Below, piece after piece: positions 16,807-28,113 of a stretch of DNA of 38,152 nt. The notes under the pieces were generated by a model. It worked only from the letters and a program-made list of their open reading frames with translations. It did not search any database and was not told the origin of the DNA. The position numbers and the translations under genes were made by a program. Every line of letters starts with the position of its first letter. Position 1 is the stretch's first letter. Source of the stretch: Citrobacter sp. Awk 4 (GTDB lineage: Bacteria; Pseudomonadota; Gammaproteobacteria; Enterobacterales; Enterobacteriaceae); contig NZ_JANEWG010000042.1 of the NCBI RefSeq assembly GCF_028069725.1, forward strand, positions 1 through 38,152. Direction: 5' to 3'.

Positions 16807-17976
16807 ATGAGCGACACGACGATCCTGCAAAATAATACCCATGTCATTAAACCGAAAAAATCTGTGGCTCTTTCTGGGGTCGCAGCGGGAAATACCGCGC
16901 TGTGCACCGTCGGTAAAAGTGGTAACGATTTGCACTATCGCGGCTACGATATTCTCGATCTGGCCCAGCATTGCGAATTTGAAGAAGTGGCGCATTTGCT
17001 GATTCACGGCAAGTTGCCGAACCGCGATGAGCTTCAGGCGTATAAAATCAAATTAAAAGCGCTGCGCGGATTACCCGCCAATGTGCGTACCGTGCTGGAA
17101 GCGCTGCCGGCGGCCTCTCACCCGATGGACGTGATGCGCACTGGCGTTTCCGCGTTGGGCTGCACGCTGCCGGAAAAAGAGGGGCATACCGTCTCCGGCG
17201 CTCGTGACATTGCAGACAAGCTACTGGCTTCGCTCAGCTCCATCCTTCTCTACTGGTATCACTACAGCCACAACGGCGAGCGCATTCAGCCGGAAACCGA
17301 CGACGACTCTGTCGGCGGACACTTTTTGCATCTGCTGCACGGTGAAAAACCGTCGAAAAGCTGGGAAAAGGCGATGCACATCTCGCTGGTGCTGTATGCC
17401 GAGCATGAATTTAACGCATCCACCTTTACCAGCCGTGTGATTGCAGGGACGGGTTCTGACGTCTATTCGGCGATTATCGGCGCGATTGGCGCACTGCGCG
17501 GCCCGAAACACGGCGGCGCGAATGAAGTGTCGCTGGAAATTCAACAGCGCTATGAAACGCCGGACGAAGCCGAGGCAGATATCCGTAAACGCGTGGAAAA
17601 CAAAGAGGTGGTGATTGGTTTCGGTCATCCAGTCTATACCATCGCCGATCCGCGTCATCAGGTCATCAAGAAAGTGGCGAAGCAGCTTTCCCAGGAGGGC
17701 GGGTCGCTGAAGATGTACAACATCGCCGACCGTCTGGAAGAGGTGATGTGGGAAACGAAAAAGATGTTCCCGAATCTCGACTGGTTCTCGGCGGTCTCCT
17801 ACAACATGATGGGCGTCCCGACCGAAATGTTTACACCGCTGTTTGTGATTGCCCGCGTCACCGGCTGGGCGGCGCACATCATCGAACAACGCCAGGATAA
17901 TAAAATTATCCGTCCTTCCGCCAATTACACCGGCCCGGAAGATCGCCTCTTTGTTCCACTGGATGAACGCCAGTAA
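16807..17976 (+). CDS. prpC: PrpC, 2-methylcitrate synthase
   Basis: This enzyme condenses propionyl-CoA with oxaloacetate to form 2-methylcitrate. It has 389 residues, the same length as the E. coli protein, to which it is almost identical. The citrate-synthase catalytic triad is present: His235 in GPKHGGANE, His274 in GFGHPVY and Asp325 in NLDWFSA. A GAGGA ribosome site precedes ATG 16,807. It is the second gene of the prp operon, 98 bases after prpB with a REP hairpin in the gap, and 46 bases before prpD. The short form (under 400 residues) is typical of the methylcitrate enzyme rather than the larger housekeeping GltA. Confidence 0.98.
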   Translation: MSDTTILQNNTHVIKPKKSVALSGVAAGNTALCTVGKSGNDLHYRGYDILDLAQHCEFEEVAHLLIHGKLPNRDELQAYKIKLKALRGLPANVRTVLEALPAASHPMDVMRTGVSALGCTLPEKEGHTVSGARDIADKLLASLSSILLYWYHYSHNGERIQPETDDDSVGGHFLHLLHGEKPSKSWEKAMHISLVLYAEHEFNASTFTSRVIAGTGSDVYSAIIGAIGALRGPKHGGANEVSLEIQQRYETPDEAEADIRKRVENKEVVIGFGHPVYTIADPRHQVIKKVAKQLSQEGGSLKMYNIADRLEEVMWETKKMFPNLDWFSAVSYNMMGVPTEMFTPLFVIARVTGWAAHIIEQRQDNKIIRPSANYTGPEDRLFVPLDERQ

Positions 17977-18022
17977 TACATGACCTAATACTTTAGATAA
18001 CAAGAAGCAGGAAACGTACCCT

Positions 18023-19474
18023 ATGTCCGCACAAATCATGAATGTTCGCCCTGAATTTGACCGTGAAATCGTTGATATCGTTGATTACGTGATGAATTAC
18101 GAGATCACGTCGAAAGTGGCGTATGACACCGCGCATTACTGTCTGCTCGACACATTAGGTTGTGGTCTGGAAGCGCTGGAATATCCGGCTTGTAAAAAAC
18201 TGCTGGGGCCGGTTGTGCCAGGCACCGTGGTGCCAAACGGTGTACGCGTGCCGGGCACCCAGTTTCAGCTCGATCCGGTACAGGCCGCTTTTAACATCGG
18301 CGCGATGATCCGCTGGCTCGACTTTAACGATACCTGGCTGGCGGCGGAGTGGGGTCATCCTTCCGACAACCTCGGCGGTATTCTGGCGACGGCTGACTGG
18401 CTCTCGCGTAACGCGGTCGCCGCTGGAAAAGCGCCGTTGACCATGAAGCAAGTGCTGACCGGTATGATCAAAGCCCATGAAATTCAGGGCTGTATTGCGC
18501 TGGAAAACTCCTTTAACCGCGTCGGGCTGGATCACGTGCTGTTGGTGAAAGTGGCCTCTACAGCAGTGGTTGCTGAGATGCTGGGGCTGACCCGCGACGA
18601 GATCCTCAATGCGGTGTCACTGGCGTGGGTTGACGGTCAATCACTGCGCACCTATCGCCATGCGCCGAACACTGGCACGCGTAAATCGTGGGCGGCAGGG
18701 GATGCCACGTCTCGCGCGGTACGTCTGGCGCTGATGGCGAAAACTGGCGAGATGGGCTATCCGTCAGCGCTGACGGCAAAAACCTGGGGTTTTTATGATG
18801 TCTCCTTCAATGGCGAATCGTTCCGCTTCCAGCGTCCGTACGGTTCCTACGTGATGGAGAACGTTCTGTTTAAGATCTCCTTCCCGGCTGAATTCCACTC
18901 GCAGACGGCAGTAGAGGCCGCAATGACCCTCCATGCGCAAATGCAGGCCGCCGGTAAAACCGCTGCGGACATTGAGAAGGTGACCATCCGGACTCATGAA
19001 GCCTGTATTCGTATTATCGACAAAAAAGGGCCGTTGAATAACCCGGCTGACCGTGACCACTGTATCCAGTACATGGTGGCGATCCCGCTGCTGTTCGGAC
19101 GCTTAACGGCGGCGGACTATGAAGACGGCGTGGCGCAGGACAAACGCATCGACGCCCTGCGCGAGAAGATCAACTGCTTTGAAGATCCGGCCTTTACTAC
19201 CGACTATCACGATCCGCAAAAACGCGCTATCGCTAACGCGATCACCCTTGAGTTTACCGACGGCTCGCGCTTTGAAGAGGTGGTGGTGGAGTACCCGATC
19301 GGTCATGCGCGTCGTCGTAAAGACGGCATTCCTAAACTGGTCGATAAATTCAAAATCAACCTGGCGCGTCAGTTCCCGACCCGTCAGCAGCAGCGCATCC
19401 TGGAGGTCTCCCTCGACAGAACTCGCCTGGAACAGATGCCCGTTAATGAGTATGTCGATCTGTACGTGATCTAA
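18023..19474 (+). CDS. prpD: PrpD, 2-methylcitrate dehydratase
   Basis: This enzyme dehydrates 2-methylcitrate to 2-methyl-cis-aconitate, between PrpC and the aconitase step. It is 483 residues long, equal to the E. coli protein. It belongs to the MmgE/PrpD family, which uses no iron-sulfur cluster. Recognisable stretches are [21 protein letters not shown] near 43-63, the [18 protein letters not shown] active-site region near 99-116, and [13 protein letters not shown] near 291-303. AGCAGGAAA precedes the ATG. It is co-transcribed with prpC and prpE, with a 37-base gap to prpE. Confidence 0.97.
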   Translation: MSAQIMNVRPEFDREIVDIVDYVMNYEITSKVAYDTAHYCLLDTLGCGLEALEYPACKKLLGPVVPGTVVPNGVRVPGTQFQLDPVQAAFNIGAMIRWLDFNDTWLAAEWGHPSDNLGGILATADWLSRNAVAAGKAPLTMKQVLTGMIKAHEIQGCIALENSFNRVGLDHVLLVKVASTAVVAEMLGLTRDEILNAVSLAWVDGQSLRTYRHAPNTGTRKSWAAGDATSRAVRLALMAKTGEMGYPSALTAKTWGFYDVSFNGESFRFQRPYGSYVMENVLFKISFPAEFHSQTAVEAAMTLHAQMQAAGKTAADIEKVTIRTHEACIRIIDKKGPLNNPADRDHCIQYMVAIPLLFGRLTAADYEDGVAQDKRIDALREKINCFEDPAFTTDYHDPQKRAIANAITLEFTDGSRFEEVVVEYPIGHARRRKDGIPKLVDKFKINLARQFPTRQQQRILEVSLDRTRLEQMPVNEYVDLYVI

Positions 19475-19511
19475 CACGCGCGGTAAGGCGTAAGTTCAAC
19501 AGGAGAGCATT

Positions 19512-21398
19512 ATGTCTTTTAGCGAGTTTTATCAACGTTCTATCGAGCAACCTGAATCATTCTGGGCCGAACAGGCCCAGCGTATCGACTGGCAACAGCC
19601 TTTTACGCAGGTGCTGGATCACAGCAACCCGCCGTTTGCCCGCTGGTTTTGCGGCGGCACGACCAATCTGTGCCACAACGCCATTGACCGTTGGGTGGCG
19701 AAGCAGCCCAATGCGCTGGCGCTGATCGCCATCTCATCAGAAACCGAAGAAGAGCGGACGTTCACCTTCAGCCAGTTGTATGACGAAGTGAATGTGGTGG
19801 CGTCAATGTTGCAGTCGCTTGGCGTACAACGTGGCGATCGGGTGCTGGTCTATATGCCGATGATTGCCGAGGCGCACATTACGTTGCTTGCCTGTGCGCG
19901 TATTGGCGCGATTCACTCCGTAGTGTTTGGCGGCTTTGCCTCGCACAGCGTGGCGGCGCGAATCGACGATGCCAAACCGGCGCTGATTGTCTCGGCAGAT
20001 GCCGGGGCGCGGGGCGGTAAAATCCTGCCGTATAAAAAGCTGCTGGATGAGGCCATCGCGCAGGCGCAGCATCAGCCGCGCCATGTGCTGCTGGTGGATC
20101 GCGGGCTGGCGAAAATGGCGCGCGTGGCGGGGCGCGATCTTGATTTTGCGACACTTCGCCAACAGCATCTCGGCGCGAAGGTGCCAGTTGCCTGGCTGGA
20201 ATCCAACGAAACCTCCTGCATTCTGTATACCTCGGGAACCACCGGAAAACCGAAAGGTGTGCAGCGTGACGTTGGCGGGTATGCGGTGGCGCTGGCGACC
20301 ACGATGGACACCATTTTTGGCGGTAAAGCCGGCGGCGTCTTCTTTTGCGCGTCGGATATCGGCTGGGTCGTCGGGCACTCCTACATTGTTTATGCGCCGC
20401 TGCTGGCGGGGATGGCGACCATTGTTTACGAGGGGTTGCCAACGTATCCGGACTGCGGCGTGTGGTGGAAAATTGTCGAGAAGTATCAGGTCAGCCGGAT
20501 GTTCTCCGCACCGACCGCCATCCGTGTGCTGAAAAAATTCCCGACCGCGCAAATTCGTCATCACGATCTCTCCTCGCTGGAAGTGCTCTATCTGGCGGGC
20601 GAACCGCTGGACGAACCGACCGCCAGTTGGGTGACCGAAACGCTGGGTGTACCGGTTGTCGACAATTACTGGCAGACGGAGTCGGGCTGGCCGATTATGG
20701 CGCTTGCCCGTGGGCTGGATGACAGACCATCGCGGCTCGGCAGCCCCGGTGTACCGATGTACGGCTACAACGTACAACTGCTCAACGAGATGACCGGCGA
20801 GCCGTGCGGCGTCAACGAAAAGGGTATGCTGGTCATTGAGGGGCCGCTGCCGCCGGGATGTATTCAGACCATCTGGGGTGACGATAAACGTTTTGTCGAC
20901 ACCTACTGGTCGCTGTTCTCCCGCCCGGTATACGCCACCTTTGACTGGGGTATCCGCGATGCCGACGGCTATTACTTTATTCTCGGGCGCACGGACGATG
21001 TGATTAATGTCGCTGGACACCGTCTGGGCACCCGTGAAATCGAGGAGAGTATCTCCAGTTACCCGAACGTGGCGGAAGTGGCGGTGGTGGGGGTGAAAGA
21101 TGCGCTGAAAGGGCAAGTGGCGGTGGCGTTTGTGATCCCGAAACTGAGCGACAGTCTGGAAGACCGCGATGTGGCGCACAGCGAAGAGAAAGCGATCATG
21201 GCGCTGGTGGACAGTCAGATCGGTAATTTTGGTCGCCCGGCGCACGTCTGGTTTGTGTCTCAGTTACCGAAGACGCGATCCGGGAAGATGCTCAGGCGGA
21301 CGATCCAGGCTATTTGCGAAGGGCGCGATCCGGGCGATCTGACCACCATCGACGATCCTGCGTCGTTGGATCAGATTCGCCAGGTGATTGAGGAGTAG
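19512..21398 (+). CDS. prpE: PrpE, propionyl-CoA synthetase
   Basis: This enzyme activates propionate to propionyl-CoA with ATP and CoA, the entry step of the pathway. It has 628 residues, the normal length for PrpE. It is an acyl-adenylate-forming enzyme with the P-loop-like TSGTTGKPKG at 240-249, the core motif region NYWQTESGWPI, and the hinge/C-terminal GRTDDVINVAGHRLGTREIE. The acceptor lysine of the KTRSGKMLRR tail is Lys592, the residue known to be acetylated and inactivated in Salmonella PrpE. A GGAGAG ribosome site lies 4 bases before the ATG. It is the last gene of prpBCDE, followed by a REP hairpin and the convergent lacZ. Confidence 0.98.
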   Translation: MSFSEFYQRSIEQPESFWAEQAQRIDWQQPFTQVLDHSNPPFARWFCGGTTNLCHNAIDRWVAKQPNALALIAISSETEEERTFTFSQLYDEVNVVASMLQSLGVQRGDRVLVYMPMIAEAHITLLACARIGAIHSVVFGGFASHSVAARIDDAKPALIVSADAGARGGKILPYKKLLDEAIAQAQHQPRHVLLVDRGLAKMARVAGRDLDFATLRQQHLGAKVPVAWLESNETSCILYTSGTTGKPKGVQRDVGGYAVALATTMDTIFGGKAGGVFFCASDIGWVVGHSYIVYAPLLAGMATIVYEGLPTYPDCGVWWKIVEKYQVSRMFSAPTAIRVLKKFPTAQIRHHDLSSLEVLYLAGEPLDEPTASWVTETLGVPVVDNYWQTESGWPIMALARGLDDRPSRLGSPGVPMYGYNVQLLNEMTGEPCGVNEKGMLVIEGPLPPGCIQTIWGDDKRFVDTYWSLFSRPVYATFDWGIRDADGYYFILGRTDDVINVAGHRLGTREIEESISSYPNVAEVAVVGVKDALKGQVAVAFVIPKLSDSLEDRDVAHSEEKAIMALVDSQIGNFGRPAHVWFVSQLPKTRSGKMLRRTIQAICEGRDPGDLTTIDDPASLDQIRQVIEE

Positions 21399-21401
21399 TT
21401 C

Positions 21402-21430
21402 AGGTGCCCGGTGGTGCTTACCGGGCCTAC
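21402..21430. repeat. REP-type hairpin between prpE and lacZ
   Basis: GCCCGGT (21,406-21,412) pairs with ACCGGGC (21,420-21,426), flanked by CTAC, as in typical enterobacterial REP units. It is the only notable element between two convergent genes. It may act as a 3' stabiliser or transcription end for both, and it marks the junction where E. coli carries codBA, cyn and lacAY. Confidence 0.75.
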
Positions 21431-21448
21431 TGACCATCCGGCAATACG

Positions 21449-24541
<3,093 letters not shown>

Positions 24542-24543
24542 TT

Positions 24544-24564
24544 ATTTGTTATTCGTTCACAATT
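24544..24564 (-). promoter_or_regulatory. lacZ: lac O1-like operator
   Basis: On the minus strand the site begins AATTGTGAACGAATAACA and matches E. coli O1 at 18 of 21 positions. Its centre (24,554) is at +11 relative to the inferred start at 24,564, exactly as in E. coli. Retention of the dyad suggests LacI control may persist, although no lacI is in the window. Confidence 0.85.
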
Positions 24565-24570
24565 TTAATC

Positions 24571-24600
24571 AACATAAAGTGCGCTGCGAGAACCTGTAAA
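24571..24600 (-). promoter_or_regulatory. lacZ: lac promoter (-35 TTTACA, -10 TATGTT)
   Basis: Read on the minus strand, TTTACA (24,600-24,595) and TATGTT (24,576-24,571) are separated by 18 bases. Boxes and spacing are identical to the wild-type E. coli lac promoter. Transcription should start near 24,564. The weak -10 and long spacer fit CRP dependence. Confidence 0.88.
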
Positions 24601-24617
24601 GCCGGGGAGGTAGAGTG

Positions 24618-24633
24618 GGTGAACTGACTCACA
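24618..24633 (-). promoter_or_regulatory. lacZ: CRP site of lac promoter
   Basis: TGTGA-N6-TCACC on the minus strand is centred 61.5 bases upstream of the inferred start, the class I position used in E. coli lac. The flanking bases also match. This predicts cAMP-CRP activation of lacZ. Confidence 0.85.
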
Positions 24634-24743
24634 GTAATGACGGTGAGCCGGATTTGAGCTGAGAAACCTGACCGGGGTTGAGCGATAGTTGTTATCTTTA
24701 ATATGTTGATAGAAAAGTGAAAGATAAAAATAGTGAGGAAGAA

Positions 24744-25352
24744 ATGAGTGACTCTGCGGCAAAGAACATTCTGTCCATCTACCGGCGTCACGCTGATGCC
24801 TATGCCAGCCAGCGATCGCGGACACTTTTCGAAAAACGCTGGCTGGATAAATTTATCGCCGTCATTGGCGGGAAGGGAAGCATTCTCGATATCGGTTGTG
24901 GGAATGGTCAGCCGATTGCTGACTATTTTATCCAGCAAGGTTTCCAGCTTACCGGTGTTGATGGTTCTGCGGCGATGCTGGCTCGAGCCCGGGCGTCCTT
25001 TCCCTACCAGCGCTGGCTGGAGCAGGATATGCGCGAGTTAACGCTCAATGAAACCTTTGACGGTCTGATTGCGTGGGACAGCTTTTTCCATTTAACCCAG
25101 CAGGACCAGCAAAAGATGTTCCCGATTTTTGCGCAGCTCAGCCATCCCGGCAGTGCGTTAATGTTTACCAGCGGCCCCGCAAACGGGATCGCGATGGGGC
25201 AGTTTGAGGGCGAGCCGTTGTTCCATGCCAGTCTGGCCCCACAAGAGTATCGCGCCCTGTTATCGGCAAACGGCTTTGAGGTTGTGGAGATGATGATGGA
25301 GGATCCCCACTGCACTGGGCATACCATCTGGCTGGCGAAGAAACGAGGTTAA
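24744..25352 (+). CDS. Class I SAM-dependent methyltransferase
   Basis: This 202-residue cytoplasmic protein has the Rossmann-like SAM-binding fold. Motif I is ILDIGCGNGQP near 47-57, followed by the acidic end of strand 2 in LTGVDGSAAML and the LEQDMRELTL and FDGLIAWDSFFHLT segments typical of small-molecule methyltransferases. The substrate cannot be read from the sequence. ATG 24,744 follows AGGAAG; the frame extends to a GTG at 24,717 that is less likely. It is divergent from lacZ, with the lac control region between them, and converges on the MBL-fold hydrolase. In E. coli lacI would be in this position, on the opposite strand. Confidence 0.85.
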   Translation: MSDSAAKNILSIYRRHADAYASQRSRTLFEKRWLDKFIAVIGGKGSILDIGCGNGQPIADYFIQQGFQLTGVDGSAAMLARARASFPYQRWLEQDMRELTLNETFDGLIAWDSFFHLTQQDQQKMFPIFAQLSHPGSALMFTSGPANGIAMGQFEGEPLFHASLAPQEYRALLSANGFEVVEMMMEDPHCTGHTIWLAKKRG

Positions 25353-25390
25353 GCGCTCGCTCACACCACGCCCTGGACGGTTTTGCGCCA

Positions 25391-26167
25391 TTAAAAGGTG
25401 AGCGTTTCACCATCTTCCGGCACGTTCACGAAGCTGGCAATTTGGTTATCCCTGGCGTACTGCCTGAGCGCGTCACGGGTGAGCAGGCAGTGGTTTATAG
25501 CCTCCATATGGCTGGCCACAATCTGCGCCTGCGGCAGCGCGAAGTGGGTTTTTAGCACATCTTCCGCGCCCATAATGATTGGGCCAAAACCGAGGACGTG
25601 CGCAAACCCTGCATTCACAACCACCACGTCAGGCTGGAAGAGCGACATCGCGGCTTCCACTTCGTCTCGCCAGATCGTATCGCCGACCAGATACAGCGTT
25701 TTCTCCTCCGGATGCTGGAAAATGACCCCGCAAGCCTCCCCTAAACGTTCCGCCATTTGTGGAATGGCGTAAGCGCGATCCGACCCGTGCTGACCGCCGG
25801 TTTTACGCAGGGTTACCTCGCCCAACACGGTGTTATCCGACAACACGGTAAGTTGGGTGAAGCCCTGATCCCGCAGTGTTTGCGCATCCTGGGCATTTTG
25901 CACGTAGACAGGTTTGTCCTTTGGTATCAAACGAGCCGCAGCCTCATCCCAGTGATCTTCATGCAGATGGGTGACGATCAGGACATCGGCTTTCAACAGC
26001 GTGTCAATACTGCACGGTAATTCCACCGTCGGATTACGGATCTCCGCGCGTGCCGTTCCGGCAAATCCTGGGTATGCACCTTGCGGGGCCAGCATCGGGT
26101 CTACCAGAAACGTTTTGTGGCCAAAGACGATGAGCTGTGTGGCGTTACGGATTTGGGTGATGTTCAT
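25391..26167 (-). CDS. UlaG-like metallo-beta-lactamase-fold hydrolase
   Basis: This 258-residue cytoplasmic hydrolase has the metal-binding motif HLHEDHWD (His67, His69, Asp71, His72). A further ligand region is GGQHGSD near 124-130, an Asp is in LVGDTIW near 151, and a late His lies in ASHMEAINH. This pattern belongs to the short MBL-fold group that includes UlaG (ascorbate-6-phosphate lactonase) and related phosphodiesterases or lactonases. The substrate is not determined. There is no signal peptide. GGAGAAAC precedes the ATG. It converges on the methyltransferase gene (38-base gap) and is divergent from the TpsB gene. Confidence 0.85.
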   Translation of the reverse strand: MNITQIRNATQLIVFGHKTFLVDPMLAPQGAYPGFAGTARAEIRNPTVELPCSIDTLLKADVLIVTHLHEDHWDEAAARLIPKDKPVYVQNAQDAQTLRDQGFTQLTVLSDNTVLGEVTLRKTGGQHGSDRAYAIPQMAERLGEACGVIFQHPEEKTLYLVGDTIWRDEVEAAMSLFQPDVVVVNAGFAHVLGFGPIIMGAEDVLKTHFALPQAQIVASHMEAINHCLLTRDALRQYARDNQIASFVNVPEDGETLTF

Positions 26168-26421
26168 GATGTTTCTCCACGTGGTGAGTCAGTGGTGCCA
26201 CCGTAGAGTGTTGTCCAGAAGATGAATGTGGGCAAATGGGCAAGTCACGATGAGATTGGGCCATATGGATGGGGGGAATTTCACGTAAAAAACAAAAATT
26301 CCTAAAAGCAATAGGGAATATATGAAATCGCACTTAAATACTTTACTTTTATTTGCATATTGTGCTTTTTTTGCGTGGCTTAATTCAGCCAGGTCCATTA
26401 TCGGACTTTTAATCGGGGGTT

Positions 26422-28104
26422 ATGGTGACGTTCAGGGAAGAAAAAATGGCAGCTTTACTGGCAGGACTGTTTTTGCTGTCCTTCGCCCCCGTTTCTGCCG
26501 CACCGCTATCGCCTGCCGATCGTAATACTATTCAGCAGCAACAACAGCAGTTGCTTGATGACAACCAGCGCCAACGTGAAGAGTTAGAGCGGAGCGTCAC
26601 TCTTCCAGGCGCGACGTCCCCGGTCGCCCCCTCCGCCCCCGAAGGCAGATGTTTTACGATTTCACGGATTGACGTTGACGGCACAACGAAATTGCCCGCT
26701 TCTGCCATTGCGAAACTGACTGCGCCATGGGTAAATCAATGCCTGGATGTTCCCCGACTGACTGAACTGACGAATGCGATTTCTGACTGGTACATCAGTC
26801 GCGGTTATATCACCAGTCGCGCCTTTTTAACCGAACAAGACCTCTCATCCGGTGTTCTGCACATAGCGGTACTTGAGGGCAAGTTGCAGCAGATTCGTCT
26901 GGAAGGCGTACCGTTGCGCACGCTGAAGATGACCTTCCCGGGGCTGGAAGGCAAAATTCTCAATCTGCGCGATATCGAACAGGGAATGGAGCAGCTTAAC
27001 CGGGTTCGCCAGACACCGGTTGAAATCGAGATTTTACCCGGCAGCCAGCAAGGTTTCTCGATAGTTAATCTGACTGCCGCGCCAGAATTTCCGCTTAATG
27101 GCTCAGTAAGCTTTGATAACAGTGGACAAAAGAGTACCGGCACGGGGCAACTGAGCGGTGCGTTATTTGCCAATAATATGCTTGGCCTGGCGGATAAATG
27201 GTTTATCAGCGGCGGGCGAAGTAGTGATTTTTCAAACAGCAAAGATGCGCAGAATTTTGCGGCTGGCGTAAGTCTTCCTTACGGTTACGGATTGCTTGAT
27301 TACAGCTATAGCTGGAGTAACTACCTCAGCACTATCGATAACAATGGCTATTTCTGGCGTTCCACTGGCGACAGCGAAACGCATCGTCTGAATGGCTCTT
27401 GGGTGTTGTTTCGCAATGGCGATATCAAGACAGCATTCTCGCTGGGGCTGACACATCGAATTAACCACAACAGGCTGAATGACGTGTTGCTGGAGGCCAG
27501 CAGTCGCAAACTTTCCAGCATCTCATTCGGCATAAACCATACGCACAAAATGTTCGCAGGTGTGGCGACACTGAACCCGACGTTTACTCAGGGGGTACCG
27601 TGGTTTGGCGCAGAGGATGACAACCTGAAACAGGGTGATGTGCCAAAAGCGGAATTTCGCAAATGGAGTGTCAGCGGCAGTTTTCAGCGTCCGCTGGCAG
27701 AGAAACTGTGGTGGCTGAGCAGCGTCTATTTTCAGTGGTCGCCAGACAGGCTGTACGGCAGTGAACGTTTAACGCTGGGCGGCGAGACGTCAGTGCGCGG
27801 CTACAAAGAGCAATACATTTCCGGTGACAACGGTGGCTACTGGCGAAATGAAGTGAATTACTCGCTCTTTACGCTGCCTGCGCTCGGGCAGATTAGCGCA
27901 ATGGCGGCTTTCGACGGCGGCTGGCTGAAGCAAGATGGTTTTGATCGCTACGCTTCCGGCACGTTGTGGGGGGCCGCATTGGGGCTCACCAGCGCCGGAC
28001 GCTGGTTCTCCAGCCAATTTACCGTAGGAACCCCAGTGAACTATCCGGACTGGCTGGCGCCGGATCATGTCAATGTGTATTACCGCGTATCCGTGGCATT
28101 TTAA
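26422..28104 (+). CDS. TpsB-type outer-membrane transporter (FhaC/ShlB/CdiB family)
   Basis: This 560-residue transporter of two-partner secretion folds in the outer membrane and exports the TpsA product encoded next. After a signal peptide (about 1-27) comes a Gln/Glu-rich N-terminal helix and linker (35-75, QQQQQQLLDDNQRQREELE), as in FhaC helix H1. Two POTRA domains follow (about 76-155 and 156-225; CFTISRIDVDG, ISDWYISRGYITSRAF, LEGKLQQI). The rest is a 16-stranded barrel with the lid-loop VRGY motif at 458-461, and the last residue is Phe, as usual for outer-membrane barrels. ATG 26,446, with AGGGA upstream, is an alternative start. Only 9 bases separate its stop from the tpsA ATG, so the two are surely co-transcribed. 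The gene order B-then-A is that of cdiBA. Confidence 0.94.
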   Translation: MVTFREEKMAALLAGLFLLSFAPVSAAPLSPADRNTIQQQQQQLLDDNQRQREELERSVTLPGATSPVAPSAPEGRCFTISRIDVDGTTKLPASAIAKLTAPWVNQCLDVPRLTELTNAISDWYISRGYITSRAFLTEQDLSSGVLHIAVLEGKLQQIRLEGVPLRTLKMTFPGLEGKILNLRDIEQGMEQLNRVRQTPVEIEILPGSQQGFSIVNLTAAPEFPLNGSVSFDNSGQKSTGTGQLSGALFANNMLGLADKWFISGGRSSDFSNSKDAQNFAAGVSLPYGYGLLDYSYSWSNYLSTIDNNGYFWRSTGDSETHRLNGSWVLFRNGDIKTAFSLGLTHRINHNRLNDVLLEASSRKLSSISFGINHTHKMFAGVATLNPTFTQGVPWFGAEDDNLKQGDVPKAEFRKWSVSGSFQRPLAEKLWWLSSVYFQWSPDRLYGSERLTLGGETSVRGYKEQYISGDNGGYWRNEVNYSLFTLPALGQISAMAAFDGGWLKQDGFDRYASGTLWGAALGLTSAGRWFSSQFTVGTPVNYPDWLAPDHVNVYYRVSVAF

Positions 28105-28113
28105 GGGGCAAGG

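Noticed and set aside
19803-21245. 480-codon minus-strand frame opposite prpE
   Set aside because: It is fully inside prpE, which is intact with all motifs. The antisense product is Arg/His-rich with no family features.
26322-26445. Frameshifted 5' extension of the TpsB gene
   Set aside because: TpsB already has its own signal peptide and start in frame, so no missing N-terminal part needs explaining.
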